DNA of 64,000 nt from Limnohabitans sp. 103DPR2 (GCF_001412575.1 NZ_CP011834.1:2728001-2792000); one strand, 5' to 3'. Counted from the stretch's first letter, positions 31,993 through 41,880 are shown. Numbers and translations are program-made. The notes: generated from the sequence alone by a model not told the origin.

Positions 31993-34116
31993 GCCTTCCA
32001 GTTTCATGCTGGTGGGTGTCAGGCCATGGAAACGCACACTGCCGTTCACTGAACCCAAGACGGCATCCAAGCGCGCATCGCCAAACATTCGGCGAAAGTT
32101 GTGTTCGTAGTTGGCCATTTCAAGGTCTGGGTCCAGAGACACTTCTAGCGCCACATTCAGGGCTTGGTAAAACAGCTTGCGTTCAACGGTGTTGTCGTTG
32201 TACTGCAAGAAAGCACCCACCAACTCCTGCGCGGCATCCAGTTGTTTCAAGGCCAAGTTGATCAGCAGCTTTAGCTCCAGCACCGTCAGCTGACCCCATT
32301 CAGTGTTTTCATCAAACTCAATGCCAATGAGCGTGGCAATGTCGGCGTACTCGTCCAGCTCGTTGTTTTCCAAACGGTCTAGCAGCGCAGCCAAGCTTTT
32401 GTCGCTCAAGCGGTGCAGGTTCAAAATATCTTCACGAAACAACAAGGCTTTGTTGGTGTTGTCCCAAATCAAATCCTCGATGGGATAGATTTCAGAATAC
32501 CCTGGCACCAAAATTCGGCATGCCATTGAGCCCAGTTGATCATGCACGGTGGTGTAAACCTCTTTGCCCATGCTTTGCAAGATGCCAAATAAGCTGGCGG
32601 CTTCGTCGGCATTGGCTGTGGCGCCTTGGCCTGCAAAGTTCCACTCTACAAATTCGTAATCGGGCTTAGCACTAAAGAAACGCCAAGACACAATGCCGCT
32701 AGAGTCAATGAAGTGCTCTACAAAGTTGTAGGGCTCTGTCACGGCATTGCTCTCAAAGGTGGGCGGTGGCAAATCGTTCAAGCCTTCAAAGCTGCGACCT
32801 TGAAGGAGCTCAGTCAGACTGCGCTCCAAGGCCACTTCCATGCTGGGATGTGCGCCAAAGGAGGCAAACACACCGCCTGTACGAGGGTTCATCAAAGTAA
32901 CGCACATCACGGGATACACACCGCCAAGTGAGGCGTCTTTCACCAACACGGGAAAGCCTTGCGCTTCAAGGCCTTGAATGCCCGCCATGATGCTGGAATA
33001 TTTGGCCAGCACTTCAGGTGGCACATCGGGCAAGCAAATTTCGCCTTCCAGAATTTCTTTCTTCACCGCGCGTTCAAAAATTTCCGACAAGCATTGCACT
33101 TGCGCTTCGGCCAAAGTGTTGCCTGCGCTCATGCCGTTACTCACAAACAGGTTCTCGACCAAGTTGGATGGGAAGTACACCACTCGCTGGTCTGATTGCC
33201 TAACGAAAGGCAGCGAACAAATACCGCGCGCCACATTGCCCGAATTGGTGTCGATCAAGTGCGAACCTTTGAGTTCGTCATCGGGGTTGTAAATGCTGAG
33301 GCAGTGCGAGTCCAAAATTTCTTTGGGCAGCGCGTCTTTCTTACCTGGCTTGAACCATTTTTCGTTGGGGTAATGCACAAACTCGGCATTGGCCATGACT
33401 TCGCCCCAATAGGCGCCTGCGAAAAAATGATTGTTGTTCAGACGTTCAATGTATTCACCTAAGGCAGAAGCCAGTGCGCTCTCTTTGGTAGCGCCTTTGC
33501 CATTGGTAAAGCACATGGGCGAATGCGCATCGCGAATGTGCAGCGACCACACATTGGGAATGATGTTACGCCACGAGGCAATTTCAATCTTGATGCCGAG
33601 GTTGGCCAAGACGCCCGACATGTTGGCAATGGTTTGCTCTAAGGGCAGGTCTTTGCCCAAAATGAAGGTGCTGCTTTGGGCATCGGGCTTGAGGCTGAGC
33701 AAGGCTTGAGCGTCTTCATCCAAGTTGGCCACTTCTTCAATGACAAATTCAGGGCCTTCTTGCACCACTTTTTTTACGGTGCAGCGCTCAATGGAATTCA
33801 GGATACCGCGGCGGTCGACTTCCGAAATGTCAGGTGGCAACTGCACCTGAATTTTGAAGATTTGCTTGTAGCGGTTTTCGGGATCAACAATGTTGTTTTG
33901 CGATAGCCGAATGTGCTCTGTGGAAATATTGCGAGTGTCGCAATACAGCTTCACAAAGTAGGCAGCGCACAAAGCAGAGGAAGCCAGAAAGTAGTCGAAC
34001 GGGCCAGGTGCTGAGCCATCACCTTTGTAGCGAATGGGCTGGTCGGCGATGACCGTGAAATCATCAAACTTGGCTTCTAGGCGAAGTTTGTCGAGAAAAT
34101 TGACCTTGATTTCCAT
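31912..34116 (-). CDS. ycaO: OsmC-YcaO fusion protein
   Basis: A 734-residue protein. Residues 1-130 are an OsmC-like domain with the paired cysteines C50 (SSALCAAY) and C112 (ERCTVKK). The remainder is a YcaO domain with the ATP-binding ALASALGEYIER helix (about 214-225), ERAVKKEI and ALERSLTELLQGR, then a helical repeat-like C-terminus as in E. coli YcaO. YcaO proteins use ATP to activate backbone amides; E. coli YcaO works with RimO on ribosomal protein S12. This OsmC fusion type is known in other gammaproteobacteria and betaproteobacteria. The start at 34116 aligns with the OsmC domain; an extension to 34251 has no support. Confidence 0.85.
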   Translation of the reverse strand: MEIKVNFLDKLRLEAKFDDFTVIADQPIRYKGDGSAPGPFDYFLASSALCAAYFVKLYCDTRNISTEHIRLSQNNIVDPENRYKQIFKIQVQLPPDISEVDRRGILNSIERCTVKKVVQEGPEFVIEEVANLDEDAQALLSLKPDAQSSTFILGKDLPLEQTIANMSGVLANLGIKIEIASWRNIIPNVWSLHIRDAHSPMCFTNGKGATKESALASALGEYIERLNNNHFFAGAYWGEVMANAEFVHYPNEKWFKPGKKDALPKEILDSHCLSIYNPDDELKGSHLIDTNSGNVARGICSLPFVRQSDQRVVYFPSNLVENLFVSNGMSAGNTLAEAQVQCLSEIFERAVKKEILEGEICLPDVPPEVLAKYSSIMAGIQGLEAQGFPVLVKDASLGGVYPVMCVTLMNPRTGGVFASFGAHPSMEVALERSLTELLQGRSFEGLNDLPPPTFESNAVTEPYNFVEHFIDSSGIVSWRFFSAKPDYEFVEWNFAGQGATANADEAASLFGILQSMGKEVYTTVHDQLGSMACRILVPGYSEIYPIEDLIWDNTNKALLFREDILNLHRLSDKSLAALLDRLENNELDEYADIATLIGIEFDENTEWGQLTVLELKLLINLALKQLDAAQELVGAFLQYNDNTVERKLFYQALNVALEVSLDPDLEMANYEHNFRRMFGDARLDAVLGSVNGSVRFHGLTPTSMKLEGLDRHHRLMDSLRKLHAARNLLGQQRP

Positions 34117-34241
34117 GGCGAGAGAGGCGTTGGCAGCATTTGCACTTGTCTGTAAATATGAAGAACAAGAGCGAACTTTCGCCTCCACGCGGACCTTGAG
34201 TATAGGCAAAGGGGCCCTGTTGAAGGGGGGAAAAGTCCATT

Positions 34242-34291
34242 TAATAAGCATGCTTACTATCTTGACAGAAATTAATAAGCACAGTTATTAT
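34242..34291 (+). promoter_or_regulatory. promoter of mobA with two operators
   Basis: TTGACA (34262-34267) and TATTAT (34286-34291) form a sigma-70 promoter with an 18-base spacer. TAATAA-GCATGC-TTACTA (34242-34259) and TAATAA-GCACAG-TTATTA (34273-34290) are two copies of one inverted repeat, 31 bases apart, placed just upstream of -35 and over -10. MarR-family repressors of aromatic degradation genes (MobR regulates mobA in Comamonas) often bind this way. No marR gene is in the window. Confidence 0.65.
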
Positions 34292-34343
34292 TTCGGCTGT
34301 GGCCTCGACTGGCCAGACAAATTTGCAATTTAGGAGCACCAGA

Positions 34344-36254
34344 ATGCAGTTTTACAAAGACGGTTTCAGAGGCGGTAACCCCGACATCAAGCAAGCAGCC
34401 CCCAACCGCCGAAACCGAGGTGCTAACGAGCCCATGCCGGAAAAAGTCGATGTGCTGATTTCTGGCACCGGCCCTGCAGGCCTCTGCTTGGCCGCCCAAC
34501 TGGCCCAGTTTCCTGACATTGACACCATGATTGTGGAGCGCATGCCCGCCAACATCATCAAGGGCAAAGCCGACGGCATCAACACGCGCACCATGGAAAT
34601 GTTCCAAGCCTTTGGCTTTGCCGACAAGGTCAAGCGCGAAACTTATTGGGTCAATCAGACGGCTTTCTGGATGCCCGACCCTGCCAACCCTGCGCACATC
34701 AAGCGCGTAGGGCGCGTGCAAGACGTGGCCGATGACAGCTCGGAAATGCCCCACATCTTGATCAACCAAGCGCGTTTGCACGAGTTGTTTTTAGAAGTGA
34801 TGCAAAACTCACCCTCTCGCTTGGCGCCCGACTATGGCTGGGAAGTTTTAAGCTTGACCGTAGACCCCACCACAGAAGACCACCCCGTCACGGTGGTGCT
34901 GAAAGATTCGACAGGCCTGAATTGGGGCGCCACCAAAACTGTCCGCGCCAACTATGTGGTGGGCTGCGACGGCGCACACTCTTCTGTGCGCAAAGCCATT
35001 GGCGGTGTGTTGCATGGCGATGCGGCGCACCAAGCTTGGGGCGTGATGGACATTCTGGCCAATACCGATTTTCCGGACATTCGTCAAAAGTGTTTGATCT
35101 CTTCTGCCAACGAAGGCAATATTTTGGTCTTGCCACGCGAAGGTGGCTATGTGTTCCGCATGTATGTAGAGCTCGACAAATTGCGCCCTGACGAAAAAGC
35201 AGCGCAGAAAAAATTCACGCAAGACGACATGATTGCTGCGGCCAATCGCATCATCAAGCCTTACTCACTGGACGTGAAAGAAGTGGTGTGGTGGTCAATT
35301 TATGACATTGGCCACAGCCTGACCGATAAATTTGACGATGTTGGCGATGACACTGGCCGCAACCCCCACGTGTTTGTGGCGGGTGACGCATGCCACACCC
35401 ACTCCCCCAAAGCAGGTCAAGGCATGAACGTGTCGATGCAAGACACGTTCAACCTGGGATGGAAACTGATTCATGTGTTGCAGGGCCGTGCGAATCCAAG
35501 CTTGTTGCGCAGCTACTCCTATGAACGCATGACCGAAGCCAAGCGCTTGGTCGATACCGATCACAAATGGTCGCGCGTGATGTCGGCGCCCACCACACAA
35601 GCCGAACGTGATGGCACGCAAGAGCCACGCATCATTCGCCAGTTCAAGGACAACTTGGAGTTCACAGGCGGCACAGCGGTGAAGTACGACAAGTCATATC
35701 TCTTTGCCGACAGCCCGCACCAAGCGCTGGCCACCGGCGAGGAAATTGGCCGTCGCTTTCACTCAGCACCTGTGGTGCGCGTGTCCGATGCCAAGCAAAT
35801 GCAATTGGGCCACGTGGCGGAAGCCGATGCGCGTTGGCGCATTTACGCGTTTGCAGGCAAGGCAGACACATCCACTGCAGGTTCGGCCATTCACAAATTG
35901 TCAGATTGGCTAGAAACCAATCCCAATTCGCCTGTACTGAAGCACACCCGCAAAGGGGAAGACATTGACGCCGTGATTGATTTCCGCGCAGTGTTTCAAC
36001 AAACCTTTGACCAAATGGCTTACGAAAAGATGCCTTCTTTGCTGAAGCCCAAAACAGGCAAGCTGGGTTTGCAAGACTACGAAAAAGTCTTCTGTGTGGA
36101 CCACAAAGGACTGGGCGACATCTTTGACATGCGCGGCATCAACCGTGAAAAAGGCTGCATGATTGTGGTGCGGCCTGACCAATATGTGGCGAACGTTTTA
36201 CCACTCGATGCGTATGACGAGCTGTCGGCCTACTTTGCAGGCATTCTCAGTTAA
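34344..36254 (+). CDS. mobA: 3-hydroxybenzoate 4-monooxygenase-like FAD hydroxylase
   Basis: A 636-residue aromatic hydroxylase, near the 639 residues of Comamonas MobA. It shows the N-terminal GxGxxG FAD motif (ISGTGPAGLCLAAQ, 41-46), the ribose-binding FVAGDACHTHSPKAGQGMN motif, the DGAHSSVRK substrate-side motif and a C-terminal thioredoxin-like domain as in phenol hydroxylase relatives. It is expected to convert 3-hydroxybenzoate to protocatechuate with NADPH and O2; phenol hydroxylase activity cannot be excluded. The start at 34344 matches the MobA N-terminus (MQFYKDGFRGGNP) and has AGGAG nine bases upstream. Confidence 0.85.
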   Translation: MQFYKDGFRGGNPDIKQAAPNRRNRGANEPMPEKVDVLISGTGPAGLCLAAQLAQFPDIDTMIVERMPANIIKGKADGINTRTMEMFQAFGFADKVKRETYWVNQTAFWMPDPANPAHIKRVGRVQDVADDSSEMPHILINQARLHELFLEVMQNSPSRLAPDYGWEVLSLTVDPTTEDHPVTVVLKDSTGLNWGATKTVRANYVVGCDGAHSSVRKAIGGVLHGDAAHQAWGVMDILANTDFPDIRQKCLISSANEGNILVLPREGGYVFRMYVELDKLRPDEKAAQKKFTQDDMIAAANRIIKPYSLDVKEVVWWSIYDIGHSLTDKFDDVGDDTGRNPHVFVAGDACHTHSPKAGQGMNVSMQDTFNLGWKLIHVLQGRANPSLLRSYSYERMTEAKRLVDTDHKWSRVMSAPTTQAERDGTQEPRIIRQFKDNLEFTGGTAVKYDKSYLFADSPHQALATGEEIGRRFHSAPVVRVSDAKQMQLGHVAEADARWRIYAFAGKADTSTAGSAIHKLSDWLETNPNSPVLKHTRKGEDIDAVIDFRAVFQQTFDQMAYEKMPSLLKPKTGKLGLQDYEKVFCVDHKGLGDIFDMRGINREKGCMIVVRPDQYVANVLPLDAYDELSAYFAGILS

Positions 36255-36285
36255 GTCATTTGCAATCGCACGCTAAACTCTTCGG

Positions 36286-37638
36286 ATGAACACAACACAT
36301 CCGGAAGTAACTTCAGAGGCACCACAAGCCGTGAGCTTTTGGCAGGCTCTGAGGTTCTGGTTCAAGTTGGGCTTCATCAGCTTTGGCGGGCCAGCAGGCC
36401 AAATAGCCATCATGCACGAAGAGCTGGTGGTACGCAGGCGTTGGTTGTCGGAAAAACGCTTTCTGCACGCCCTCAACTACTGCATGGTCCTGCCCGGCCC
36501 CGAAGCTCAACAGCTGGCCACCTACATCGGCTGGTTGATGCACAAGACACGCGGTGGCATCGCTGCCGGCGCGTTGTTTGTTTTGCCTTCGCTGTTCATG
36601 ATGATCGGCTTGTCTTGGCTCTATATTGCGTTTGGCCACGTCACGTGGGTGGCAGGTATGTTCTACGGTATCAAGCCTGCTGTGACGGCCATCGTGGTGC
36701 AGGCGGCGCATCGCATTGGTTCAAGAGCCTTGAAAAACAATTTTTTAATTGCCATTGCGGCTGCCAGCTTTGTGGCCATCTTTGCACTGAATGTGCCCTT
36801 CCCGATCATCGTTGTAGTTGCAGCACTTGTTGGCTTGATCGGTGGCCGCATGTCACCCGCTTCCTTCAGTGCAAGTGGTGGGCATGCCAGCACACAAGCA
36901 TCCTTCGGCCCTGCGCTGATTGACGACCACACACCTACACCTTCACATGCCATGTTCACATGGAAACGCTTTCTCAAAGTTTTGCTGGCTGGGGCTGTGC
37001 TGTGGACAATGCCCATGGCTTTTCTAATGATGCAACATGGCTGGGATCACACCTTGACGCAGATGAGTTGGTTCTTCACCAAAGCTGCGCTTCTAACGTT
37101 TGGCGGTGCTTATGCGGTACTTCCCTACGTCTACCAAGGCGCAGTTGAACAATTTGGCTGGGTCACTGCAACGCAGATGATCGATGGCTTGGCCTTAGGT
37201 GAAACCACACCCGGTCCACTCATCATGGTGGTGGCCTATGTAGGATTTATCGGTGGCTATGCCAAAGCTGTATTAGGACCCGACAATTTGTTTCTAGCTG
37301 GTGCCCTTGCCGCAACACTGGTGACGTGGTTCACGTTCTTACCCTCCTTCATTTTTATTTTGGCGGGCGGCCCTTTTGTAGAAAGTACGCATAATGATTT
37401 GAAATTCACCGCACCATTGACGGCTATCACAGCCGCAGTGGTGGGTGTGATCTTGAATTTGGCCTTGTTCTTTGGTTATCACACGTTGTGGCCGCAAGGA
37501 TTTGCTGGATCACTGGACATTGCTTCTGCACTCATTGCAATGGGTGCCGCCATTGCGCTTTTTAAATACAAACGCAATGTGATGCATGTCATTGGTGTTT
37601 GTGGCCTTCTTGGTATTCTCATCAAACTGTGGTTATAG
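36286..37638 (+). CDS. chrA: chromate efflux transporter
   Basis: A 450-residue membrane protein with two homologous CHR halves. Each starts with the family motif: FKLGFISFGGPAGQIAIMH near residue 27 and FTKAALLTFGGAYAVLPYV near 262. PGPEAQQLATYIG and ETTPGPLIMVVAYVGF are further conserved pieces. ChrA exports chromate from the cytoplasm using the proton-motive force. It is 31 bases after mobA. No chrB regulator is present here. Confidence 0.93.
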   Translation: MNTTHPEVTSEAPQAVSFWQALRFWFKLGFISFGGPAGQIAIMHEELVVRRRWLSEKRFLHALNYCMVLPGPEAQQLATYIGWLMHKTRGGIAAGALFVLPSLFMMIGLSWLYIAFGHVTWVAGMFYGIKPAVTAIVVQAAHRIGSRALKNNFLIAIAAASFVAIFALNVPFPIIVVVAALVGLIGGRMSPASFSASGGHASTQASFGPALIDDHTPTPSHAMFTWKRFLKVLLAGAVLWTMPMAFLMMQHGWDHTLTQMSWFFTKAALLTFGGAYAVLPYVYQGAVEQFGWVTATQMIDGLALGETTPGPLIMVVAYVGFIGGYAKAVLGPDNLFLAGALAATLVTWFTFLPSFIFILAGGPFVESTHNDLKFTAPLTAITAAVVGVILNLALFFGYHTLWPQGFAGSLDIASALIAMGAAIALFKYKRNVMHVIGVCGLLGILIKLWL

Positions 37639-37711
37639 GATACATCTCCAAGGCGACAGCAAACTCTCGATTCCAGCGTTAATCTCTGCCGTTTTCTCCT
37701 ACAGGTATCGC

Positions 37712-38872
37712 ATGACCAAAGAATTTGACATCGTGGTGCACGGCGCCACTGGCTTTACAGGCCGCCTCATCGCCGAGTATTTGTTAACCCGCACTGACAC
37801 AGGCCTCACTTGGGCCATGGGCGGTCGCAGTTTAGACAAGCTACAAGCCGTGCGCGACGAAATTGGCGCCCCCGCTACCACGCCTTTGGTGGTGATTGAA
37901 AGCAGCGACGAAGCATCTTTGAAATCACTGATGTCTCGTACGCGTTTGGTCATCTCTGCTGTCGGCCCCTACCAACTTTATGGCAACGAATTGGTCAAAG
38001 CCTGCGCCGAATCGGGGGTGGACTATGTCGACTTGTGCGGCGAGCCTGCATGGATGCGCCACATGATTGATCAGCACCAAGCGGCCGCTGAAAAAAGTGG
38101 TGCGCGCCTGGTCTTCTCATGCGGTTTCGACTCCAGCCCCTTCGACTTGGGTGTGTTCATGGCGCAAGACGAAATGACCAAACGCTTTGGCAAACCTGCA
38201 CCGCGTGTGCGCGGCCGTGTTCGCAAAATGAAGGGCACATTCTCCGGCGGTACGGCAGCCAGCTTCAAGGCCACCATGGCTGCTGCTGCCACACAGCCTG
38301 GCGTCATTGACTTGCTCAAGAACCCATTCTCACTCACGCCTGGTTTTGAAGGTCCTAAACAACCTACTGGTCACAAGCCTATGTTGGACGAAGTGATGGG
38401 CGTATGGGTTGCACCATTCATCATGGCCACCATCAACACCCGCAATGTACACCGCTCCAACTTTTTGTTGAACCATGTGTGGGGCTCCGACTTTGTGTAC
38501 GACGAAATGATCGTGACGGGCCCTGGCGAAAAAGGCGAAGCCATTGCCAACGCCATTGCGCAAGACAAGAGCATGAGCGAAGACAAACTCAAACCCGGCG
38601 AAGGCCCGTCCAAAGCCGAGCGCGAAGCAGGCAGCTACGACGTGTTGTTCATTGCCACCAACGAACAAGGCCAATCGGTGCAGGTTGGCGTGAAAGGCGA
38701 CCGTGACCCCGGCTACGGTAGCACCTCCAAAATGATTGCTGAGGCCGCCATCTGTTTGTTGAAAGATGCCACTGAAACCAAGGGCGGATTCTGGACGCCC
38801 GCATCAGCGATGGGGCACGCACTCATCGCACGTTTGCAGTCGCATGCGGGCCTGACATTTAGCGTGGAATAA
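37712..38872 (+). CDS. saccharopine dehydrogenase-like NAD(P)-binding protein
   Basis: A 386-residue protein with an N-terminal Rossmann motif (VVHGATGFTGRLIAEYLL) and SAVGPYQLYGNELVKACAESGVDYVDLCGE, the hallmark of the saccharopine dehydrogenase/trans-acting enoyl reductase group. Bacterial members are mostly uncharacterised oxidoreductases, and some reduce enoyl lipids. The start at 37712 is set by the Rossmann start and avoids an extension overlapping chrA. Confidence 0.85.
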   Translation: MTKEFDIVVHGATGFTGRLIAEYLLTRTDTGLTWAMGGRSLDKLQAVRDEIGAPATTPLVVIESSDEASLKSLMSRTRLVISAVGPYQLYGNELVKACAESGVDYVDLCGEPAWMRHMIDQHQAAAEKSGARLVFSCGFDSSPFDLGVFMAQDEMTKRFGKPAPRVRGRVRKMKGTFSGGTAASFKATMAAAATQPGVIDLLKNPFSLTPGFEGPKQPTGHKPMLDEVMGVWVAPFIMATINTRNVHRSNFLLNHVWGSDFVYDEMIVTGPGEKGEAIANAIAQDKSMSEDKLKPGEGPSKAEREAGSYDVLFIATNEQGQSVQVGVKGDRDPGYGSTSKMIAEAAICLLKDATETKGGFWTPASAMGHALIARLQSHAGLTFSVE

Positions 38873-38918
38873 GCGCCACACCACAAGGACTTGCGTGATG
38901 AGGTCACGCATATTCTGC

Positions 38919-39998
38919 TTAAGGGTTGAGTTCCATGGCCGAAGGTAAAAATCCCTTCAAGCTGTGAACGCCTGTGGCAAACAAGATGGCATTGACAGTG
39001 GCTTGGGCCGTGGCCTCAGCCGCCATCACTGTCAGCAGCATCATGTCGGCGGGACCAGTTTCTGCGCAAGTGGCCATGGCGAACAAGGTGTCGCCATCCA
39101 AGGTGGTGTGGGCTGGCCTGATGCTTCGGGCAAAGCCGTCGTGGGCACTCATGGCCAAACGCTTGGCTTGGGCTTTGGTCAACGTGGCATTGGTGGCCAC
39201 GATGCCAATGCTGGTGTTGGTGCCGGGCATGGGCGTGGCGGCTGTTTGACCCGCCAACAAGGCTTGCTGCGTGTTCAACAAACGGGTGCCATCTGCAGTT
39301 CTAGCGCCTGCCAATACTTGTCCTGTTGCAGGATCGATCACATCGCCCACCGCATTGCAGGCCACCATGGCACCCACTTGCCAAGGCCCCACCCGCACCA
39401 GCGCATGACCGATGCCGCCTTTCATGGCACGCTGTAATCCAAACAACTTTCCCACTGCTGCGCCCGCGCCCGCGCCCACATTGCCCGACATGGGCGGCAC
39501 CATGGAACGCATGGCGCTGGCTGTCAAAGGTTTTTGATACAGGGCGTCTTCACAAGCGGCATAGCCTGCCGCCGCATCAGGTCGAATTTTGGCGTTGTCA
39601 CCTTCGCGCACCATGGGCAAATCGAACAACACCGCAGCCGGCACAATGGGCACACAGCCATGACCCGTTTGAAAGCCCATGTTGCGCTCATCTAGCCAGC
39701 GCATGACACCACTGGCTGCGTCCAAACCAAAGGCACTGCCGCCCGACAGCAAGACCGCATGCACTTTGTCGACCAGGTTGCTGGGGTCGAGTAAATCGGT
39801 TTCGCGGGTGCCGGGGGCCGCACCGCGCACATCCACGCCCCCTACGGCACCTTGCGGCGCAAGAACCACGGAACAACCCGTTAAGCGCTGGCCAGAGGTA
39901 AAGTGGCCAATGTGCAGTCCAGCAATGTCTGCAATGCTGCCGTAATGCGGGTTGGCTCTTTCACTCAAACGGGTGATTACAATGTTCTGAGATGTCAT
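38919..39998 (-). CDS. P1-family peptidase (DmpA/NylC-like, N-terminal nucleophile)
   Basis: A 359-residue precursor of the DmpA fold. Marks are NPHYGSIADIAGLHIGHFT, LLSGGSAFGLDAASGVMRWLDE, GAGAGAAVGKLFG and the cleavage/nucleophile site GTNTSIGIVATNATLTKAQAKR, where autoproteolysis frees a catalytic Thr or Ser. A GFARSIRPAHTTLDGDTLFAMATC block completes the beta subunit. Members remove N-terminal residues, including D-amino acids or beta-residues, or hydrolyse nylon oligomers. The start at 39998 is supported by AAAGGG and avoids overlap with the divergent peptide transporter, which suggests a shared peptide substrate. Confidence 0.88.
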   Translation of the reverse strand: MTSQNIVITRLSERANPHYGSIADIAGLHIGHFTSGQRLTGCSVVLAPQGAVGGVDVRGAAPGTRETDLLDPSNLVDKVHAVLLSGGSAFGLDAASGVMRWLDERNMGFQTGHGCVPIVPAAVLFDLPMVREGDNAKIRPDAAAGYAACEDALYQKPLTASAMRSMVPPMSGNVGAGAGAAVGKLFGLQRAMKGGIGHALVRVGPWQVGAMVACNAVGDVIDPATGQVLAGARTADGTRLLNTQQALLAGQTAATPMPGTNTSIGIVATNATLTKAQAKRLAMSAHDGFARSIRPAHTTLDGDTLFAMATCAETGPADMMLLTVMAAEATAQATVNAILFATGVHSLKGFLPSAMELNP

Positions 39999-40081
39999 TT
40001 GAAACCCTTTTATCAATGCCCCTGTTCTTGCTTGCCGACACGGCAAATGAAACACAGACTCTGAAGACACAAGGATAACGC

Positions 40082-41050
40082 GTGTCGTCATTTGTGCTCC
40101 AACGCTTGCTCAGTTTTTTCGTCACGTTGGCGGTTACCTCGGTCGTGGTGTTCGGGGTGCTGGAATGGTTGCCCGGCAATGCGGCACAGGTCATTTTGGG
40201 CGAAACAGCCACCCCCGAATCTTTGGCGGCAATGGAAGAAAAGTTGGGATTGAACCAACCCGCCCTCAACCGCTATCTGCAATGGACAGGCGGTTTGCTG
40301 CAAGGCCAATCAGGCATCAGCATTTCCTACGACACACCCACCGCCGTGCTCATGATGGAGCGCATGCACGTCACTTTGCCCTTGGCCGTCATGGCCATGA
40401 GCCTCACGGTACTGATGGCTTTGTGCCTGGGACTTTATGCCGCCTCCAAACAAAACACCGCGGGTGATGTAGGCGTGATGACCCTCAGCCAAATCGGTTT
40501 GGCTTTGCCCAATTTTTGGTTGGCCATTTTGCTCATCTTGCTGTTTGCGGTGCAATTGCAATGGGTCAGTGCTGGCGGATTTCCGGGATGGTCGGAAGAA
40601 GATGGCGGAGGTTTGTGGGCTGGATTTTCTGCGTTGATTTTGCCCGCCATGGCGCTGGCCGCTGTGCAAACTGCCATTTTGACGCGCGTCACACGCTCGG
40701 CCGTGATTGAGGCCATGTCGGAAGACTATGTGCGCACCGCCCGTGCCAAAGGCTTGTCCAAGCAGCAAGTACTGTGGGGCCACGTGCTGCGCAACGCCAT
40801 GATTCCGGTGGTCACCGTGATGGGTTTGCAATTTGGCAACCTGATCACCAGCGCCATCGTGATTGAAAACGTGTTTGTGTTGCCAGGTATTGGCCGCTTG
40901 ATTTTTCAAGCCATTGCCAACCGCGATTTGATTGTGGTGCGCGATGTGGTCATGCTGCTATCGGCCATGGTCATCTTGATCAATTTTTTAATTGACTTGT
41001 TGTATGCCTGGATTGATCCGCGTTTGAAGTCAGGCGGGGCTGACGCATGA
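40082..41050 (+). CDS. dipeptide/oligopeptide ABC permease (DppB-like)
   Basis: A 322-residue inner-membrane permease that begins with GTG. Six helices are predicted, and the EAA loop is seen in RTARAKGLSKQQVLWGHVLRNAMIPV followed by the FGNLITSAIVIENVFVLPGIG core (each motif quoted in short form). It forms the channel with the next permease. It is 83 bases from the divergent P1 peptidase gene. Its stop overlaps the next start by four bases. Confidence 0.92.
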   Translation: MSSFVLQRLLSFFVTLAVTSVVVFGVLEWLPGNAAQVILGETATPESLAAMEEKLGLNQPALNRYLQWTGGLLQGQSGISISYDTPTAVLMMERMHVTLPLAVMAMSLTVLMALCLGLYAASKQNTAGDVGVMTLSQIGLALPNFWLAILLILLFAVQLQWVSAGGFPGWSEEDGGGLWAGFSALILPAMALAAVQTAILTRVTRSAVIEAMSEDYVRTARAKGLSKQQVLWGHVLRNAMIPVVTVMGLQFGNLITSAIVIENVFVLPGIGRLIFQAIANRDLIVVRDVVMLLSAMVILINFLIDLLYAWIDPRLKSGGADA

Positions 41051-41871
41051 AGCGTGCATTCAAGCATCCCAGCTTTGTGGCAGGCGCCATTTTGGTCACG
41101 CTCTTGGTGACGAGCGCCATCGTTTCTTTGTTCTGGTCGCCCTACCCGGTGGGCGACATCGACATTCCCAACAAATTGGCCAAAGCCAGCGCGCAGCATT
41201 GGTTTGGCACAGACAGCTTAGGCCGCGACATCGCTTCGCTGTTGTTGGTGGGCAGTCAAAACTCTTTGTTGGTGGGTTTCATCGCCGTGGGCATTGGCCT
41301 GGGTTTTGGCGTTCCACTGGGCCTTTTGGCCTCTGCCAAACGCGGCTGGACTGAAGAAGTGGTGATGCGCGCTGCCGACTTTACGTTTGCATTTCCCGCC
41401 TTGCTCTCGGCCATTTTGCTCACGTCCATTTACGGCCCAGGCTTGGTGGTCAGCATCACAGCCATCGGCATCTTCAACATTCCAGTGTTTGCACGCATCA
41501 CGCGCGGTGCTGCCAACGCAGTGTGGTCACGCGACTACACCTTGGCCGCTAGAGCCGCCGGCAAAACCAAATGGGCCATCACGTGGGAGCATGTGCTGCC
41601 CAATGTGGCCAGCGTGCTGATTGTGCAAGCCACGGTGCAATTTGCCATCGCCATCTTGGCCGAAGCTGCTTTGTCTTATTTGGGTTTGGGCACGCAGCCC
41701 CCCAATCCCAGCTGGGGTCGCATGCTGAACGAAGCGCAATCGCAAATGTTCCAAGCCCCCATGTTGGCGGTGTACCCAGGCGTAGCCATTGCCTTGGCCG
41801 TGTTGGGTCTGAACTTGATGGGCGACGGTCTGCGTGACCTGCTCGATCCACGTTTGTCGAGGGCGCGATAA
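41047..41871 (+). CDS. dipeptide/oligopeptide ABC permease (DppC-like)
   Basis: A 274-residue permease with the DppC N-terminal element HWFGTDSLGRDIAS, the coupling EAA loop YTLAARAAGKTKWAITWEHVLPN, and the end block YLGLGTQPPNPSWGRML. It pairs with the DppB-like subunit to move peptides inward. Confidence 0.93.
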   Translation: MKRAFKHPSFVAGAILVTLLVTSAIVSLFWSPYPVGDIDIPNKLAKASAQHWFGTDSLGRDIASLLLVGSQNSLLVGFIAVGIGLGFGVPLGLLASAKRGWTEEVVMRAADFTFAFPALLSAILLTSIYGPGLVVSITAIGIFNIPVFARITRGAANAVWSRDYTLAARAAGKTKWAITWEHVLPNVASVLIVQATVQFAIAILAEAALSYLGLGTQPPNPSWGRMLNEAQSQMFQAPMLAVYPGVAIALAVLGLNLMGDGLRDLLDPRLSRAR

Positions 41872-41880
41872 GCCATTCAC

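Noticed and set aside
38888-38910. Terminator between the enoyl-reductase and P1 peptidase genes
   Set aside because: The GCGTGA/TCACGC hairpin has no T-run on either strand.
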